From Nansenia antarctica (lineage: Eukaryota > Chordata > Actinopteri > Argentiniformes > Microstomatidae), in NCBI GenBank assembly GCA_963989245.1, contig OZ022351.1, positions 30,229,391-30,293,390 of the forward strand: a stretch of DNA of 64,000 nt. The letters run 5' to 3'. The notes below the pieces were generated by a model. The model was not told the origin of the DNA, ran no database searches, and was given only the letters and a program-made list of their open reading frames with translations. Below, one piece after another: positions 21,599-33,711 of this stretch. How positions within the stretch are numbered: the stretch's first letter is position 1; each line of letters begins with the position of its first letter. A program made the position numbers and the translations under genes.

Positions 21599-22907
21599 TC
21601 ACACTATGTCTTTTAATGCCATTAGGCAGAGACGGTTAGTGTGTGCGACAACACTAGATACTGCACCCTCCTCTACCCCTCGCACTGCAGACCTCGGGAG
21701 ATTGAAGGGATTTGTGTGCCTCCCTGCATTCTGCCTCCGAGACCGCCTTGGTGAAGGCAGCGGTGCCGGCCATTCCTCCCCCGGTGGCTCGGACTCCGAC
21801 CCCCTCTCCAGCTGTTCAGAGTCTGATTCCGTTTCCTGCTGTTCCACTTCGGACACTACACCATCCGCCGCATCCCCGCCTTCATGCAGCAGCTGGCTCA
21901 CAGCTGGAGACGCCGTTCCAGGGCGCCTCACCCTGAACCAAGCTTCACTCTCTGAGTCCACGGCCTCCTGAGCCTCCTCGAGACCTGGGCTCTCGAGACC
22001 CGGGCACTCGGGACCCGGCCCCTCCGGTTCCTCTGGACCACATGGTCGAAGCTCCATCCGGTGGATAGTCTTTGGGTCCTGGGACCCGTCCAGCGGGACC
22101 ACGGTATAAACTGGTTTCTTGGCATCGGGTTGAGCCAACACCCGGAAAGGCCCCGGCATCCACAGATCCTGAATCTTGTGCCTCCCCTTGAAATTATGGT
22201 TGCGCCTGTAAACCAACTGACCAACCTCCAGCCCCGAATTGCGAGTTGCAGGGCCATGCCGTCTCTTGCGAGCCTCCGCAGCCTGCTCCATCTGCTGCCG
22301 TGCCGTCTGATGAGCTGCCTGCAGGCGCCTCTGATGCTCCTGGACCCAGTCATCCACCGTCCCTGAAAAGTCACCCTCCACCCCGAACAGAATGTCAATA
22401 GGCAGGTTAGGAGACTGACCAAACATCAAATAATATGGCGTATAACATGTACTGGCATGCTCGGTGGTGTTATACGCAAACACGACCTCTGGCAGGTGCT
22501 CCACCCATCTCCTCTTCTTGTTTGGAGGGAGAGTCCTCAGCAGGTCATGCAGGGTGCGATTAAACCGCTCACATTGGGTGGTACGGGGTGGTACGGCTCT
22601 GTTTGATATTATACATTTTGCATAGCTGATAAACTACATCCGCTTCAAAACACTTCCCTTGGTCTGAATGGATCCGTTGAGGGACACCGTACTTCTGAAT
22701 CCACTCCCGTACTAGTGATTTCGCCACCGTCACAGCCTTCTGATCCCTTGTTGGAACCGCCACTGTAAATTTGGAAAACACATCTGTCAAAATTAAAACA
22801 TTCTCGCGACCATCACTGGAGGGCTCTAAGACCGTAAAGTCCATGGCCACCACCTCCAACGGCCTGGATGCCATGAGACTTCCCAACTCAGTCACTGCCT
22901 TCGGCAC
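21599..22907 (-). pseudogene. Gypsy integrase and C-terminal tail
   Basis: Upstream of 22907, in another frame, is an H2C2 finger remnant (HGGHGHQGVERTFGL, CKQCKRC). The core reads AMDFTVLEPSSDGREN with the first Asp, HSDQGKCFEADV with the second, and CERFNRTLHDLL with the Glu. A near-duplicated GTACCACCCC block at about 22575 shifts the frame between the second Asp and the Glu. Beyond it, VFAYNTTEHASTCYTPYYLM and a GPF-like segment (MPGPFRVL) are followed by an acidic C-terminal tail. Confidence 0.85.
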
Positions 22908-23139
22908 TGGGGCTTTTGAGACTATGCACCTCTTACACTGCTTACAGTAGGCCTCAATGTCTTAGTACATACCCGGCCAGTAGCACCGGGCTCTTATCAG
23001 TCCGAAGGTCCTCTCCACCCCCTGGTGTCCATGCCCCCCATGCATCCGTTGCAATACCTCCCCTTGCAGACTGCATGGCAACAGAACTTGCTTCACCTGA
23101 CCCTGTCGGGTGTCCTGGAACAGCCGATAAAAAAAAATC

Positions 23140-24631
23140 GAAGAAACGACTTAAGTTCAGTATAGTTCTGTGGATGTGGCCACTCTGCTACCGCCTGAAT
23201 CTTCTCTGGGTTGGTGGACACCCCCTCCTCGGAAATAACATGCCCCAGGTAGTTCACCTTATGCTGGAATTAGGAGCACTTACTCCACTTCACCTTCAAC
23301 CCATGCTGCCTGAACCGGGACAACACCAATCTCAGCCGGGCCAGGTGCTGCTCGAAGGAAGGCGAAAAAACAACAACATCATCTAAATAAAGCAAAAGAG
23401 ACTGAAAATGCTGGTCACCCAGAATCCTTTCCATGAGCCGTTGAAATGTCCCTGGAGCGTTACATAAACCAAATGGCATACGATTAAATTCATACAGCCC
23501 AAATGGAGTACAAAAAGCTGTCTTGTGCCTGTCCTTCTCCACTACTGCAACTTGATTGTATCCGCTGGCCAGATCCAATGTTGAAAAACATTTTGCTCCA
23601 TGCAACGCATCAAGGGACTCCTCTATCCTGGGTAAAGGGTATGCATCTTTCCTGGTCTTCCAATTTAATGGGCGGTAGTCAACACACATCCTTATCTTGC
23701 CGTCCTTTTTCTTCACAATGACCAAGGGTGAGGAATAGGGGCTACTGCTTTCACTAATCACTCCCTGCTCCAACAGTTGTCTAATATGGGCCTTTACTTC
23801 CTCATACTGACTAGGGGGTAACCTTCGATATCTCTGACGAACTGGTGTATCATCTGTCAGTGGAATCTCATGCTGTATGACATCAGTACCCCCCAACTCC
23901 TCATCACTAAATGCAAACACCCCGGCAAATTCAGCCAACAATGCCCTTGCCTGGCCCAGCTGCTGTTCAGTTAGGCTAGGACAACTAAACTGTAGTAGAT
24001 GAGCATTTTCTGTTCCCTGACCCCCCACCACTGCCTCAGCTGAGCATACGGAAACCTGCACCTCCCGAGGTCCCACTTCCTGAAACAGCACTTCGCCTGC
24101 CCCTCCTACCACGACCTCAGCTGCATAAACATGAGCAATACGTGCATGAGGTTGCAAACACGTGTCGGTTGTGCCCACATTAAGAACAGGAACCAGAATC
24201 TGCCCCCCCTGCATCCTAACATATGCTGTGGATACCACTAGATTACCTGGTAGTACTCCCTCATCTAAGGCCAAGCCCTCAACCAGTACTGCCTGACCAG
24301 AAGTATTGTTACACTGGGGCCCTGTAGCTGGTATAAAACACATGGACCCTGCTGGCACCACCACCTCAGAGGAGGCTAACACTTTGGCAAACCCTTCCTT
24401 GACCCCCCCCGATTGTTTAGCAATCCCAACCCCAGAATGACATGACAAAATTCCACTGCAATCTTTTATTATATTCATGCCAACTAGGCCGGGGGTTTTA
24501 GCTTTTTCCAATTTTGTGACGGGGTCAGAGGGGTCTTGTACCACCAGAACACCACACTGGGGGAGTCTTTTCCCCATGAATTCCACATCCAGTTGCATGT
24601 AACCCAAATAAGGCATTGACATTCCATTCAC
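23140..24631 (-). pseudogene. Gypsy reverse transcriptase, RNase H missing
   Basis: The frame 24631-23270 holds KKDGKIRMCVDYRPLN, LASGYNQVAV, FGLCNAPGTFQRLM and the catalytic YLDDVVVFS. After a frameshift the thumb continues KVNYLGHVISEEG and ELKSFLRF, then jumps straight to the integrase linker near 23120. The RNase H domain normally found there is absent, so the element has an internal deletion. The N-terminal part contains the spacer after protease. Confidence 0.88.
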
Positions 24632-24655
24632 TGCCTTAAGAGTCAGCCACCCACA

Positions 24656-24871
24656 TTACTTTAAAGCACCCTCCCCCTTACTTTCAAAGTGCTCTCTAAA
24701 GAAACTCTCAGTAATCATGGTGACATTTGAACCTGTGTCCACTAGACATGGTACTTGCACTCCCCCCATATCAACCTGGATAACAGGTGTAGGCCCTATT
24801 AAAGTGCTGACTGCCTCCTCAACTGTATCCCCCGGACCTAGCAGCCCCCCACCTGTAGTTTGGTCCCTCAC
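24656..24871 (-). pseudogene. Gypsy aspartic protease
   Basis: The segment VQVPCLVDTGSNVTMITESF has the catalytic D-T-G. It lies between the Gag nucleocapsid and the reverse transcriptase; a stop separates it from the latter. Confidence 0.82.
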
Positions 24872-25931
24872 TACAGGGGGCGATAGTTTCCCTGCTGCTC
24901 CTGAGTAGCTGCTACCACACCTGGGCCTGGAGCTACATTCCTGGTACCCTGGTTGGTCTTATCACAGAACCTAGCTATATGCCCAGCCCTCTCACATCTA
25001 AAGCATATTGGCCTACCAGAAGGGTCATACTTGGGCTCCTGCCTAGGGCGGCGCTGGCCTCTCCCACTCTGCACCTGCAGCTGCTCTAGCTTCTGGGTTA
25101 GAATCTCCATCCTCTCCTCCTGCTTCTTCATGGCGTCCCTGAGCTCACACAGAAGAGGGTCTGGTTTAGAGACAACATTAGCACAATCTGCTACCCCTAC
25201 TCCTGCTGCAGAAGCGTATGCTACTTTCCCTTTCAGAGAGTCCTCCTCCGCTAACAGAATGGCTCCCCGACGCAGGGTTAAAAACCTTATCTTAGGATCC
25301 TGTCTCAGGAGTTTTTTTAGTTCCCTACGGAGAGCAGGGTCCCTAACGTTCTCTGCAAACTGATTCCCCACCGCCTGCTCCCCACACAAATCTGCTGCCT
25401 CTACTCTCTCAGGCTCTCCCCTTCTCTCTGCTTCCTATCAAAAAAACATTTCTGGGCCTGAGTCAAAGAGCATGGGTGTCCATATGCTTCCTCTAGGATT
25501 TTCAAGAGTAATGCTGGGTCTCTCCTTACCTCACTCGGACAATGTCTGATCTCCTGCTGTGCTTCCCCTTCAAGGTGGTCATAGAGGTAAGCTGCCTGCT
25601 CCCTAGGGGTGTACCTGTCAAAATTCACAGAGCCCTGAACATCATCCAACCACACGTAAAATGACATTGTACCCGTATGACCCGAAAACATGGTACCCTT
25701 CCTGTCCTTTGCCATATATATCAGTTCAACCGCTGGAACCATGGTCACTGGAACCGCAGACTTAGCTGCGGGTGCAGGCGGAGGTGACCCAGAGTCCTGT
25801 AGTTGATGTGAGGCCGGATTGTCCCTCAGCTGGGCCATCTGCTCCTTTTCAGCTACCAGTCTCGCCTTCAAACTGCCCAGCTCCTTCTCCAGCTCCACGG
25901 CCGACATGATGCGCCGGAGAGTCTGTCCCAC
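24871..25931 (-). pseudogene. Gypsy Gag with CCHC knuckle
   Basis: Two frames: 25931-25401 (start MGQTLRRIMSAVELEKELGS, with MFSGHTGTMSFYVWLDDVQG) and 25389-24871 (with CFRCERAGHIARFC, a C-x2-C-x4-H-x4-C knuckle). A stop or frameshift lies at about 25395. The order capsid then nucleocapsid fits gypsy Gag. Confidence 0.85.
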
Positions 25932-26876
25932 CTCCCGCTGAAGTCTTCAGCCTATGCAACTGTTTCCTTTACAGAACCCTAAACCTAATCTGCTGTGAAT
26001 TACTGTTCGTGACGTCAAACTGTAACCTCCAGTAATCGGATTAAAGGCAAACTTGTCACCTTTAGGTGAAATTCGCCGTTTTTACCTCAAAATAGGTGAC
26101 CTACGTGAATCATGCAGATCTGCAAAAAAAATATTGGGGGAGGGGGAGGGGGGGTCTACATCTCATCTCATCCAAGTCACATGATGCCCAAGCTAACATC
26201 TTCCTGTCTGCTAAACTCTGCTGCAGTTGAAATAAAACGTCTTAAAAAGTTCTTAAGATGGATGTAGAAACATAAGAAGTAATCAAATAAAATAACATAG
26301 AAGTTACTGTATGTCTATGTTGCGATAACTTCTCAACAGGAATTTACAGGGTTCGTTCAAACTATCGTAATTCTTGAACTATATGTGCAATCGAAAAAAA
26401 TCCAACAGTTTCTGAAAGCACAGAAGTTGCACTCTCTAGCCATTTAGGGTTATTACGGTAGTTCACCAAAAAAACAAATGCACTGACCTCAAAGTGTCAT
26501 GGAGTGATTTGAAGAGAAGCCGTATTTTAGCGGTGTTTTATACTTTAGTGAGTTTCTGTACATACAGTATATGTTTGTGATTGTGAAATGTCACAAAGAC
26601 CATCTAGGCTAGGGTAACCAATCCACCTAAAAGTTTCATCGAGGATGTAAGTGACGAAGGACTGATTTCTTCTTCTGAACCAGGGTATGGAGGTTAGTTC
26701 TAGCGAATTTACCTGATAGAACATCGACATGCTAGAAACACATAACTACACATAATTAGATGATCATTATAAGTATTTAGTGATTGTTAAACTGTTGTTT
26801 ATTATATCGAGTGGGTACTTTACAACTTCAAGTTTCGTGTTATGAAAAAAACGAGTCGGCGAGTGGTTTGCCCTAG

Positions 26877-27002
26877 GCTGCGTTCGTAAATTCGCTCTGG
26901 AAATCTGATCAGCAGTCATGGAATGCCTCTTGTCCAATCAAATTACTTGGTCCCTTTATGACGTTGAGCCCAGTGCGAAGAGCGAATTTACGAACGCTGC
27001 CC
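26877..27002. mobile_element. MITE, GCGTTCGTAAATT family
   Basis: Left GGCTGCGTTCGTAAATTCGC, right GAGCGAATTTACGAACGCTG, with CCAATCAAATTACTTGG inside. Nested in the 26038-29363 insert. Confidence 0.75.
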
Positions 27003-27443
27003 GAGACTGTCTCGGGTCCCCCTTTACCTCGCTTTTAACCTGCTGCTACACTGCTTCTATAACATCAGGATCAGACAAAGGGCGAGACTTTCAAAATAAT
27101 TTTTTTTAATGGCTTCTGTGTGCTTTAGACTTGCGTAGAATCGATTTTATTTTTATTTAAAAAGTCAGAACGGAAAATGTATTATTGTCGCCAGACCCAC
27201 TGCGTGGGAATACGACGCGTGCAGATGAGAGACAACATATAAAACAAAACTTATCGCACACTTATTGCTCGTGTAACATTGGTTAAGCTGCGCCCAAAAC
27301 CCCGATATTTTGCCACGTGAAATGATAAGACAAGAGGCCTCGATACGATAATCGCCGTAGGAGGCGATTCGACTGTAGGCATGTGAAGTTAGAATTTCTT
27401 CAAACTTGCAGTGGTAGCAACGGTATGTGTGGTTTAGTAAATA

Positions 27444-27449
<6 letters not shown>

Positions 27450-27490
<41 letters not shown>
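27450..27490. repeat. (GT)n microsatellite
   Basis: About 40 bases of GT next to hAT copy B. Confidence 0.95.
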
Positions 27491-27491
<1 letters not shown>

Positions 27492-27536
27492 ACCTCCTGT
27501 GAGAGGTGTGTGTGTGCCATATCTCAGTATGTAGGC

Positions 27537-27641
27537 CAGGGGTGCTCACACTTTTTGGAACCAAGATCTACTTTTCAAGTAGCCAGTCTGCCAAGATCTA
27601 CCAGTCTAGTTTCAACATCGCAAACGTACATGCACGTACTA

Positions 27642-27700
<59 letters not shown>

Positions 27701-27805
27701 CCCAGCCTGCATAGTAAACTCACAATACACTTTCCCTCTCTCTGTCACACAGCCACAGGAGAAGACCATCACAAACCCTCCCTCTTTGCTATTCTCGCTC
27801 ACACA

Positions 27806-27876
<71 letters not shown>

Positions 27877-27974
27877 TTGCCAGTCTGCATAGGGAGCCAT
27901 AGCACAAACCCTCCCTCTCTCTCCCCCTCTCTCTCCCTCTCTCTCTCCCTCTCTCTCTCTCACTCTCTTACACA

Positions 27975-28037
<63 letters not shown>

Positions 28038-28896
28038 TTTCTCTCACTCACACACTGACAGCCAGTCTGCAGTACCATAGCCAACTACTGATCCAACAAA
28101 CAGAAAAGTAAACCAGATACAAAACAGGTAGTTCCCTAGTTTGAAAGGAGGAAATAAATGCATTTCTCTACCTTAGTGGGAGACCTGGCACTGGGAGGAG
28201 GCAGCTAGTTTCTAGTAGTCAGGGCTGTAGGAGCTGGTTGCAAGGTGTAGGCAGGCTGCAAGGTGTCATCAGCCACTGTGGATCTGTCATCGAAAAGGCA
28301 ATCTGCAGCCTCGAGAAACGCTTTTTTCACAATTTCGCCGTCTTTGAATGACTTCTTGTGTTTAACAAGAACGTGACTGACGCGATAAGAAGCTATCGTT
28401 ACAGCTGTACGTTTTCGCTCTTTTGCCACATTTCCCTTCTAACAGCCATCGTAGATCTGCAGATCAGACAGACGCACTTCCAATATCACATCGTGTAAAA
28501 GTCCTCCTCCCATTCTGGATGGAAGTTATACGTTATTGGTTTCTTACTTGGTCCAGCTTCCCCACTCATTTGTATACCCTTTCTTTAGTAGTAAATAGTA
28601 GAAATTGGAAGGCTAACTAGTTAATTAGTCTCGCCGGTATTTTGTATTTTGTAGTTGGCGCTGTTGACTGCGCATGCGTGGTGAACCGTGTGTTAGGTGA
28701 AAAGATCAGATCGCAGACTGGCTTACCTGTACGTCAATCAAGTGGCAAAAGCCGTAGTGAGGATGGATGATAGGCGAACTTTTTTTTTTCTTTTTTTTTT
28801 CGAACTTTTTTTTTTTTTTTTTCAATGCCATGCGATCTACCCATACTACCTTTGCGATCGACCGGTCGATCGCGATCGACGTATTGGGCACCCCTG
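27537..28896 (-). mobile_element. hAT element, family copy B, TSD ATGTAGGC
   Basis: Same ends as copy A (CAGGGGTGCTCACAC, ATTGGGCACCCCTG) with target duplication ATGTAGGC at 27529-27536 and 28897-28904. It is highly similar to copy A but has an additional CT-rich and CA-rich block. A minus-strand frame at 28217-28429 reads MAKERKRTAVTIASYRVSHV then LVKHKKSFKDGEIVKKAFLE, like the region after the BED finger in GTF2IRD2/SCAND3-type hAT transposases. The rest of the transposase is deleted. Confidence 0.93.
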
Positions 28897-29863
28897 ATGT
28901 AGGCTATGCAGTGTAAGTGAGTGTGAGTAAGTGTGTGAGTTTATTCTGTTATTTATGCTATTATATCTAATGTGTTGAGAAGCAATGGAAATGAATCAAG
29001 AAATTGATAGAGTAGGCTAACTTACATTATCATTGTTCTATATGCAACAGAACAGATCACCCAGCATTGCTAATGAAAATAATCAACGAATGTGCCTATC
29101 TAATACCAATACTTGCTCAATAGGTCTTAAAATCTATTAAAAGTGTTCTTATAAAGGTCTTAAATGTAACTTGTTGAAACCTGCAGGAACCCGCATAATT
29201 ATTTTGAGAACAGGTTGCTTACATTAATTATGAGGGTGTTAAGGTCAGGGCCATCGCTACTTACACGCGCATCATTGTTAGACCACTGTTAATGATAGAG
29301 CTAACCATCTACGGGCAAAAAAAAAGTGTCACCTTTTTGGACCATCGCCAGTTTGCACCCCTGAATCCAGGTTCCCCTCAACAAAGAGGCACTGAGAGCG
29401 TCTTATAAAAAAGTTCATGTTTATTTCACAGTTGTATTAAAAGGTTGCTCTCAGTCAGCAGCTCAGGTGCTGTGTGCTACGTGCTAGGTTCTTCGCTCAA
29501 AGGAAACAGTGACATGGCTACTGAGATCTATTGGGTCACAACAAACAACATTTAGACACACTATTACGGCCACATTCCACAACACAAGACACCGACATTT
29601 CCCCATACATACACCAATCCCGAATGTCTACGTTCCACAGATCAGCACATAACATCAGCACCTCCTATAACCCTCCAACCATACACAAACAATACAATAC
29701 ATCAAAATACATCAACATGTTCTACTCACAATGCGCAGTGTTGTGACTGCTACTCGGCGTGCACACCGAACCTCAGACTTCCCAAACTGGCGCTCCACTT
29801 CCTCCTTTTAACCCCCGGCCTCCTGTTAACCGTAATCCCCTGACTAGGAGCGCACGGGTCACA

Positions 29864-29953
29864 TATAGCTTGTGATGGATGGTGTATAGCTTGTGATGGA
29901 TGGTGTATAGCGTGTGATGGATGGTGTATAGCTAGTGATGGATGGTGTATAGC
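29864..29953. repeat. 21-bp minisatellite, block 5 of 5
   Basis: Four units that continue the array interrupted at 20982. Unique sequence (GACTCTGATCGCCTG) follows. Confidence 0.95.
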
Positions 29954-30499
29954 GTGACTCTGATCGCCTGTATTTGAGTTTCTCTGTGAAATGATACAGG
30001 GAGTAGACTTCTGGCAAATAAGCAGTGGTCATAATAGTGATAATAAATAATTGGGCAGTGATCCCTTATATCATTTGCTAAAACGCTGCTGAATATGTAT
30101 TTATGTATTTTATGGTCTATTAGTCAATAGAATGTCAACCAGGGTAGATTTCCCAGGGTTTTTCAAATTGTGGGCTTGGATATTCACTGCGTCAACCATA
30201 GGGCACGCCATACATCTTTAATATAATAATAATAATACACTGATAAATGTGGTTTCCCAATTGGGAAATCTAATTATTATCTGTTATTCTGATACCGTGG
30301 TATTGGCCATTTGCAGGACATGTCCCATCAGATTTTAGTGAACTCGGCAAAGAAAAATACAAAAAATAGGCTACTTTCGGTATGTTATGAGACTATGGCG
30401 GCCCGCCACAGTCTCGTCTATGTATGGGAACCACTGGTGAACTGTTTGGCTGTAATGTATAGTTTACCCTGTTTGTGCCTCCTTTGTTTCCAACTGCAG
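29954..30499. other. Upstream flank/intron of zinc-finger locus
   Basis: No exon or repeat boundary seen, apart from an acceptor-like TTTGTTTCCAACTGCAG at its end. Confidence 0.4.
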
Positions 30500-30737
30500 G
30501 TCCTCTTCAGCTCATGTAACCATGGATGAATCTACAGAGTCCCTGAGATCTGGCTGTGGTTCTCCAGCCCTGAAAATCACACAGTGGGGTCCAGCGATGG
30601 TGGCAGTGAAGCTGGAGGAAGAAGATGTAGAGGAGAATGGTGTGATGGTGAAAGAAGAAGAAATGGAGGAGAATGAAGTGATGCAGAAGGGTCTGATGGT
30701 GAAAGAAGAGGATGGAGGAGGAGAAATGAGGAAGGAG
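30500..30737 (+). pseudogene. Decayed copy of the acidic zinc-finger 5' exon
   Basis: After an acceptor at 30498-30499, ATG at 30522 begins MDESTESLRSGCGSPALKIT, then AMVAVKLEEEDVEENGVMVK, parallel to the exon at 31053-31425. A possible donor GAG|GTTAGT after 30737 would leave phase 0, whereas the zinc-finger exons need phase 1. Homology stops at that point, so the 3' half of the exon has been lost. It is probably a dead tandem duplicate. Confidence 0.65.
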
Positions 30738-31052
30738 GTTAGTACTTTACTACTAGAATTCCAAGTTTGTCAATGGGCCGACTATGGAGACTTGAAAACC
30801 ATCTTTTTGGAACATTTTCAAATCACCATATTGGTCTCTGTTCTTGGACTTTGTCCTCTTGGACACAAAACTCCAATTCCCAGATCCACTTTTTAGAATG
30901 TCACCTGAACAATCTGTTAGAGCAGCGATTCCCAACCTATGAGAGTACTGCAAGTGGCCCGCCAAATCATGGGCAAAATTTAAAAATGTACAAAAACATG
31001 GCATACGTCTTTAAGATTATCTGATAAATGGGGTTTCTGTTTCTAGCTGCAG

Positions 31053-31425
31053 GTCCTCCTCAGGGCAGCAACCATGTATGAACCAGAGTCCACAGAGTCC
31101 CCCGGATCTGGCTGTGGTTCTCCAGCCCTGAAAATCACATGGTGGGGTCCAGAGATGGTGGCAGTGAAGCTGGAGGAAGAAGATGTGGAGGAGAATGGTG
31201 TGATGGTGAAAGAAGAAGAAGTGGAGGAGAAGAGAGTGATGGTGAAAGAAGAAGAAGAAGTAGAGGAGAATGGAGTGGTAGTGAAAGAAGAGGATGAAGG
31301 AGAAGATGTAATGCAGAATGGTGTGATAGTGAAAGAAGAGGACGGAGGAGAAGAAATGAGGGAGGAGGGAGTGATGGTGAAAGAGGACAGAGGAGAAGTG
31401 GAGATGGAAGACAGTGAGATGGATG
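31053..31425 (+). CDS. Acidic 5' coding exon of the C2H2 zinc-finger gene
   Basis: Acceptor TTTCTAGCTGCAG at 31052, ATG at 31074, donor GATG|GTAAGT after 31425, leaving phase 1. It encodes MYEPESTESPGSGCGSPALK, then EMVAVKLEEEDVEENGVMVK and repeated VMVKEEE-type units. This tandem Lys/Glu-rich N-terminus is seen in fish-specific C2H2 factors; it is not KRAB or SCAN. One base from this exon plus AC of exon 42756 (or 44266) makes Asp, so the splice is in frame. Near-identical copies are at 30500-30737 (decayed) and 63356-63681. Confidence 0.85.
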
Positions 31426-31572
31426 GTAAGTAGGGTTCAGTCGTAATATCGTATACCACAGTATTTGAAAATAGCAACGGTGTCCGTCTCAATACCGTCA
31501 TCCAAAAAATTCTGCTGCCCAATATGCGCATGTACAGTGCTGCTTGAAAGTATATGAACCCCTTGTACAATT

Positions 31573-32072
31573 ACCGTATTTTCCAGACTATAAGTCGCTC
31601 CGGAGTATAAGTCATACCAGTAAAAAATGCGCCATGAAGAAAAAAACACATATAAGTCGCACTGGACTATAAGTCGCATTTATTTAGAAATGTATTTCAC
31701 AAAATCCAAGACCAAGAACAGACATTTAATCTGGAAAAGCAAGTTATTCAACTACACAATAGCACACAGAATAACAGGCTGAATAGGTGTCCGGTATGTT
31801 AACATAACACATTAACAGTTATTCAGCTACACAATAGCATAAAGAACATACCTGGGAGGCTGAATAGGCTAAATTAACATAACAAGCCAGATAGTCTAAC
31901 AAGCAAGTTACCAGTAAACAAGTTCACCAAGCTCCTGTTAATGTTTCAGTTAATTCTTCAGTGGTACAGGAGCAGCATATAGTTGTCACAAGCCCAGAGC
32001 GCCCTCTCGCGGCTGTAGACGGTAATGTAAAACTATGAAAAAAAGTGTGACTTATAGTCCGGAAAATACGAT
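31573..32072. mobile_element. MITE with ACCGTATTTTCC ends
   Basis: Left ACCGTATTTTCCAGACTATA with AAGTCGC repeated several times; right GACTTATAGTCCGGAAAATA then CG. It is about 500 bases with no frame. The phrase GACTATAAGTCGC recurs three times near the left end. Superfamily not assigned. Confidence 0.75.
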
Positions 32073-33063
32073 ATAGATTTTTATTATAGAACTAGACAGG
32101 GACAATTCCTGTGGAAATTGTGAAGTGTGCTTGCCCCCCCACTGTGTGAGTGTATGTGTGTGTGTGTGTGTGTGTGTTTTGGTCACCACCCTGCCCCCCC
32201 CCCCCGAGCTGTGGTGTTTTGAATATTGCCCCGTTCATTGTCTGGCATTTTTTGTCCACTAAACGGGGCATTGTGGGTAAACCGTATGCCATAACCTTCC
32301 GTCGGACAATAGCAACGCGAGTTGGAACGAGCCGCACGTTTTGACACCTCATGTCTACCTAGTGGCAAAACCGTGGGAGAAGTAGCCCGGGCCAAATTTT
32401 GCTATAATAATAAATAGCCTAAATATATATATATGTACAATACTAATAAGTGCTGCTTGCTACTGCAAGCACACTTAATTATAGTCTTTTTTATCTGACA
32501 TAACAGGTTTATATTTACCAATTCCACTTCTAGGCAGAGTTGCTGTCATGTTAAATGCTCTCCATGTGTAAATGATTTGCCTCACGGTGGACTAATGGAG
32601 TTCAAATCTTATATAGCCTTCCGCAGACTGATGTAGTCTCACTAACCTCTTCCTGATGTCCTCTGAGATCTCCTCAGGTTTCTTATCTCTATTTATCAGA
32701 GTCCCACCCAAACTCTTTCCTAAAGATCTCTCCTTCAACTGGTTCATTTGGTACCCAATTATTTACCCACCAGATTCTACTTACCTACTTGATTTAACCA
32801 CCAAGGCAACTTGGGGTTCACTTATTTTTGCACCTGCACTAATATTTCTTTATAATTTAGTTTTTCTACTACACGCACGATTCCCTCTAAACCAACATAT
32901 GGAATTGGTAAATATAAAACCCTGTTATAATTAAATAACGATTTCATGGTAAAAAAAGTAAAAAGACGCTATGAAAGTGACGACAGAATTGATTGTAAGC
33001 AATAATTTGTCAAATAAATAACTAGCTTAAACAGCTTCCTCCCTCTCCTCTGTTCTCATTGTC
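32073..33063. other. Zinc-finger intron, unassigned
   Basis: Contains a GT run (32148-32177), a C run (32196-32208) and AT-rich DNA. No exon recognised. Confidence 0.45.
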
Positions 33064-33711
33064 CAGGGGCCTCATTTATAAAGCGTTGCTTACCTACGCT
33101 TTGCGTACCTACGCACCTTTGCAAAGCAAGAACATTTTCGTCACCAACATTCAGATTTATAAAACGGTGCGCACGCCAGTGGATTTTGCAAGTTCCACGC
33201 CTGCTTCCAATCAACTCTGTTGCACACGTGAACGAGCGTCTTGCCCCACCCTTTTTGACGCCCATAGTTGCCTATAATAATAATAACTTTTTATTTCTAT
33301 AGCACTTTTCCTGCAAACGTTGCATATAAATGGTCAGTCAAACGCCCGACAGAACGCAGAAAAAAAATACTTTTCACCCAATCAGTCAATTTCCGCACAA
33401 CGAACGTTCTCGCCAGACCATATATAACATGTTCCAGACTGCATCGACAACGGAATCAGTTTAAACGTGAATCGTCCTACTGTTTACCTTATTATTTATG
33501 ATAATGTCATAACATCCAAGTATTGGTATAATATGTATAATAATTACACATCCAATTAAATATGATTCCCGATTAAACTACAACATTTGAGAGGTTGTTT
33601 TGCAAAAACAGATACCTCGCTTTGTAGTTATTATACTAAATAATTTCTCTTTTAGATTAGATTAGATTCAACCTTAGTCATTGAGAAGTACTAAGACAAG
33701 GAAACGCAGAT

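Larger units (their letters stand above)
26038..29363. mobile_element. 3.3-kb insertion splitting the gypsy 5' LTR
   Basis: The LTR sequence stops after CCTCCAGTAATC at 26037 and resumes with AATCCAGGTTCC at 29364, so AATC is duplicated. The insert starts GGATTAAAGGCAAACTTGTC and ends GCCAGTTTGCACCCCTG; the reversed right end shares GCAAACT and GGTGAC with the left end, suggesting a hAT-like terminus, although the duplication reads as only 4 bp. No transposase is visible. It carries a nested MITE and hAT copy B. Confidence 0.75.
20983..29863 (-). mobile_element. Ty3/gypsy LTR retrotransposon, defective
   Basis: The element lies on the minus strand between two minisatellite blocks, with target duplication TATA (20979-20982 and 29864-29867). 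The 3' LTR is 20983-21495; the 5' LTR is 26021-26037 plus 29364-29863, split by a 3.3-kb insertion. LTRs have TG...CA ends on the coding strand. A G-rich polypurine tract (complement of TTCACCCCCCCC) abuts the 3' LTR. Gag, protease, reverse transcriptase and integrase follow in gypsy order; RNase H is deleted. By eye the two LTRs differ at only about four positions, suggesting recent insertion. Confidence 0.93.

Noticed and set aside
22916..23386. Plus-strand frame across the gypsy pol region
   Set aside because: It is antisense to recognisable reverse-transcriptase and integrase remnants.
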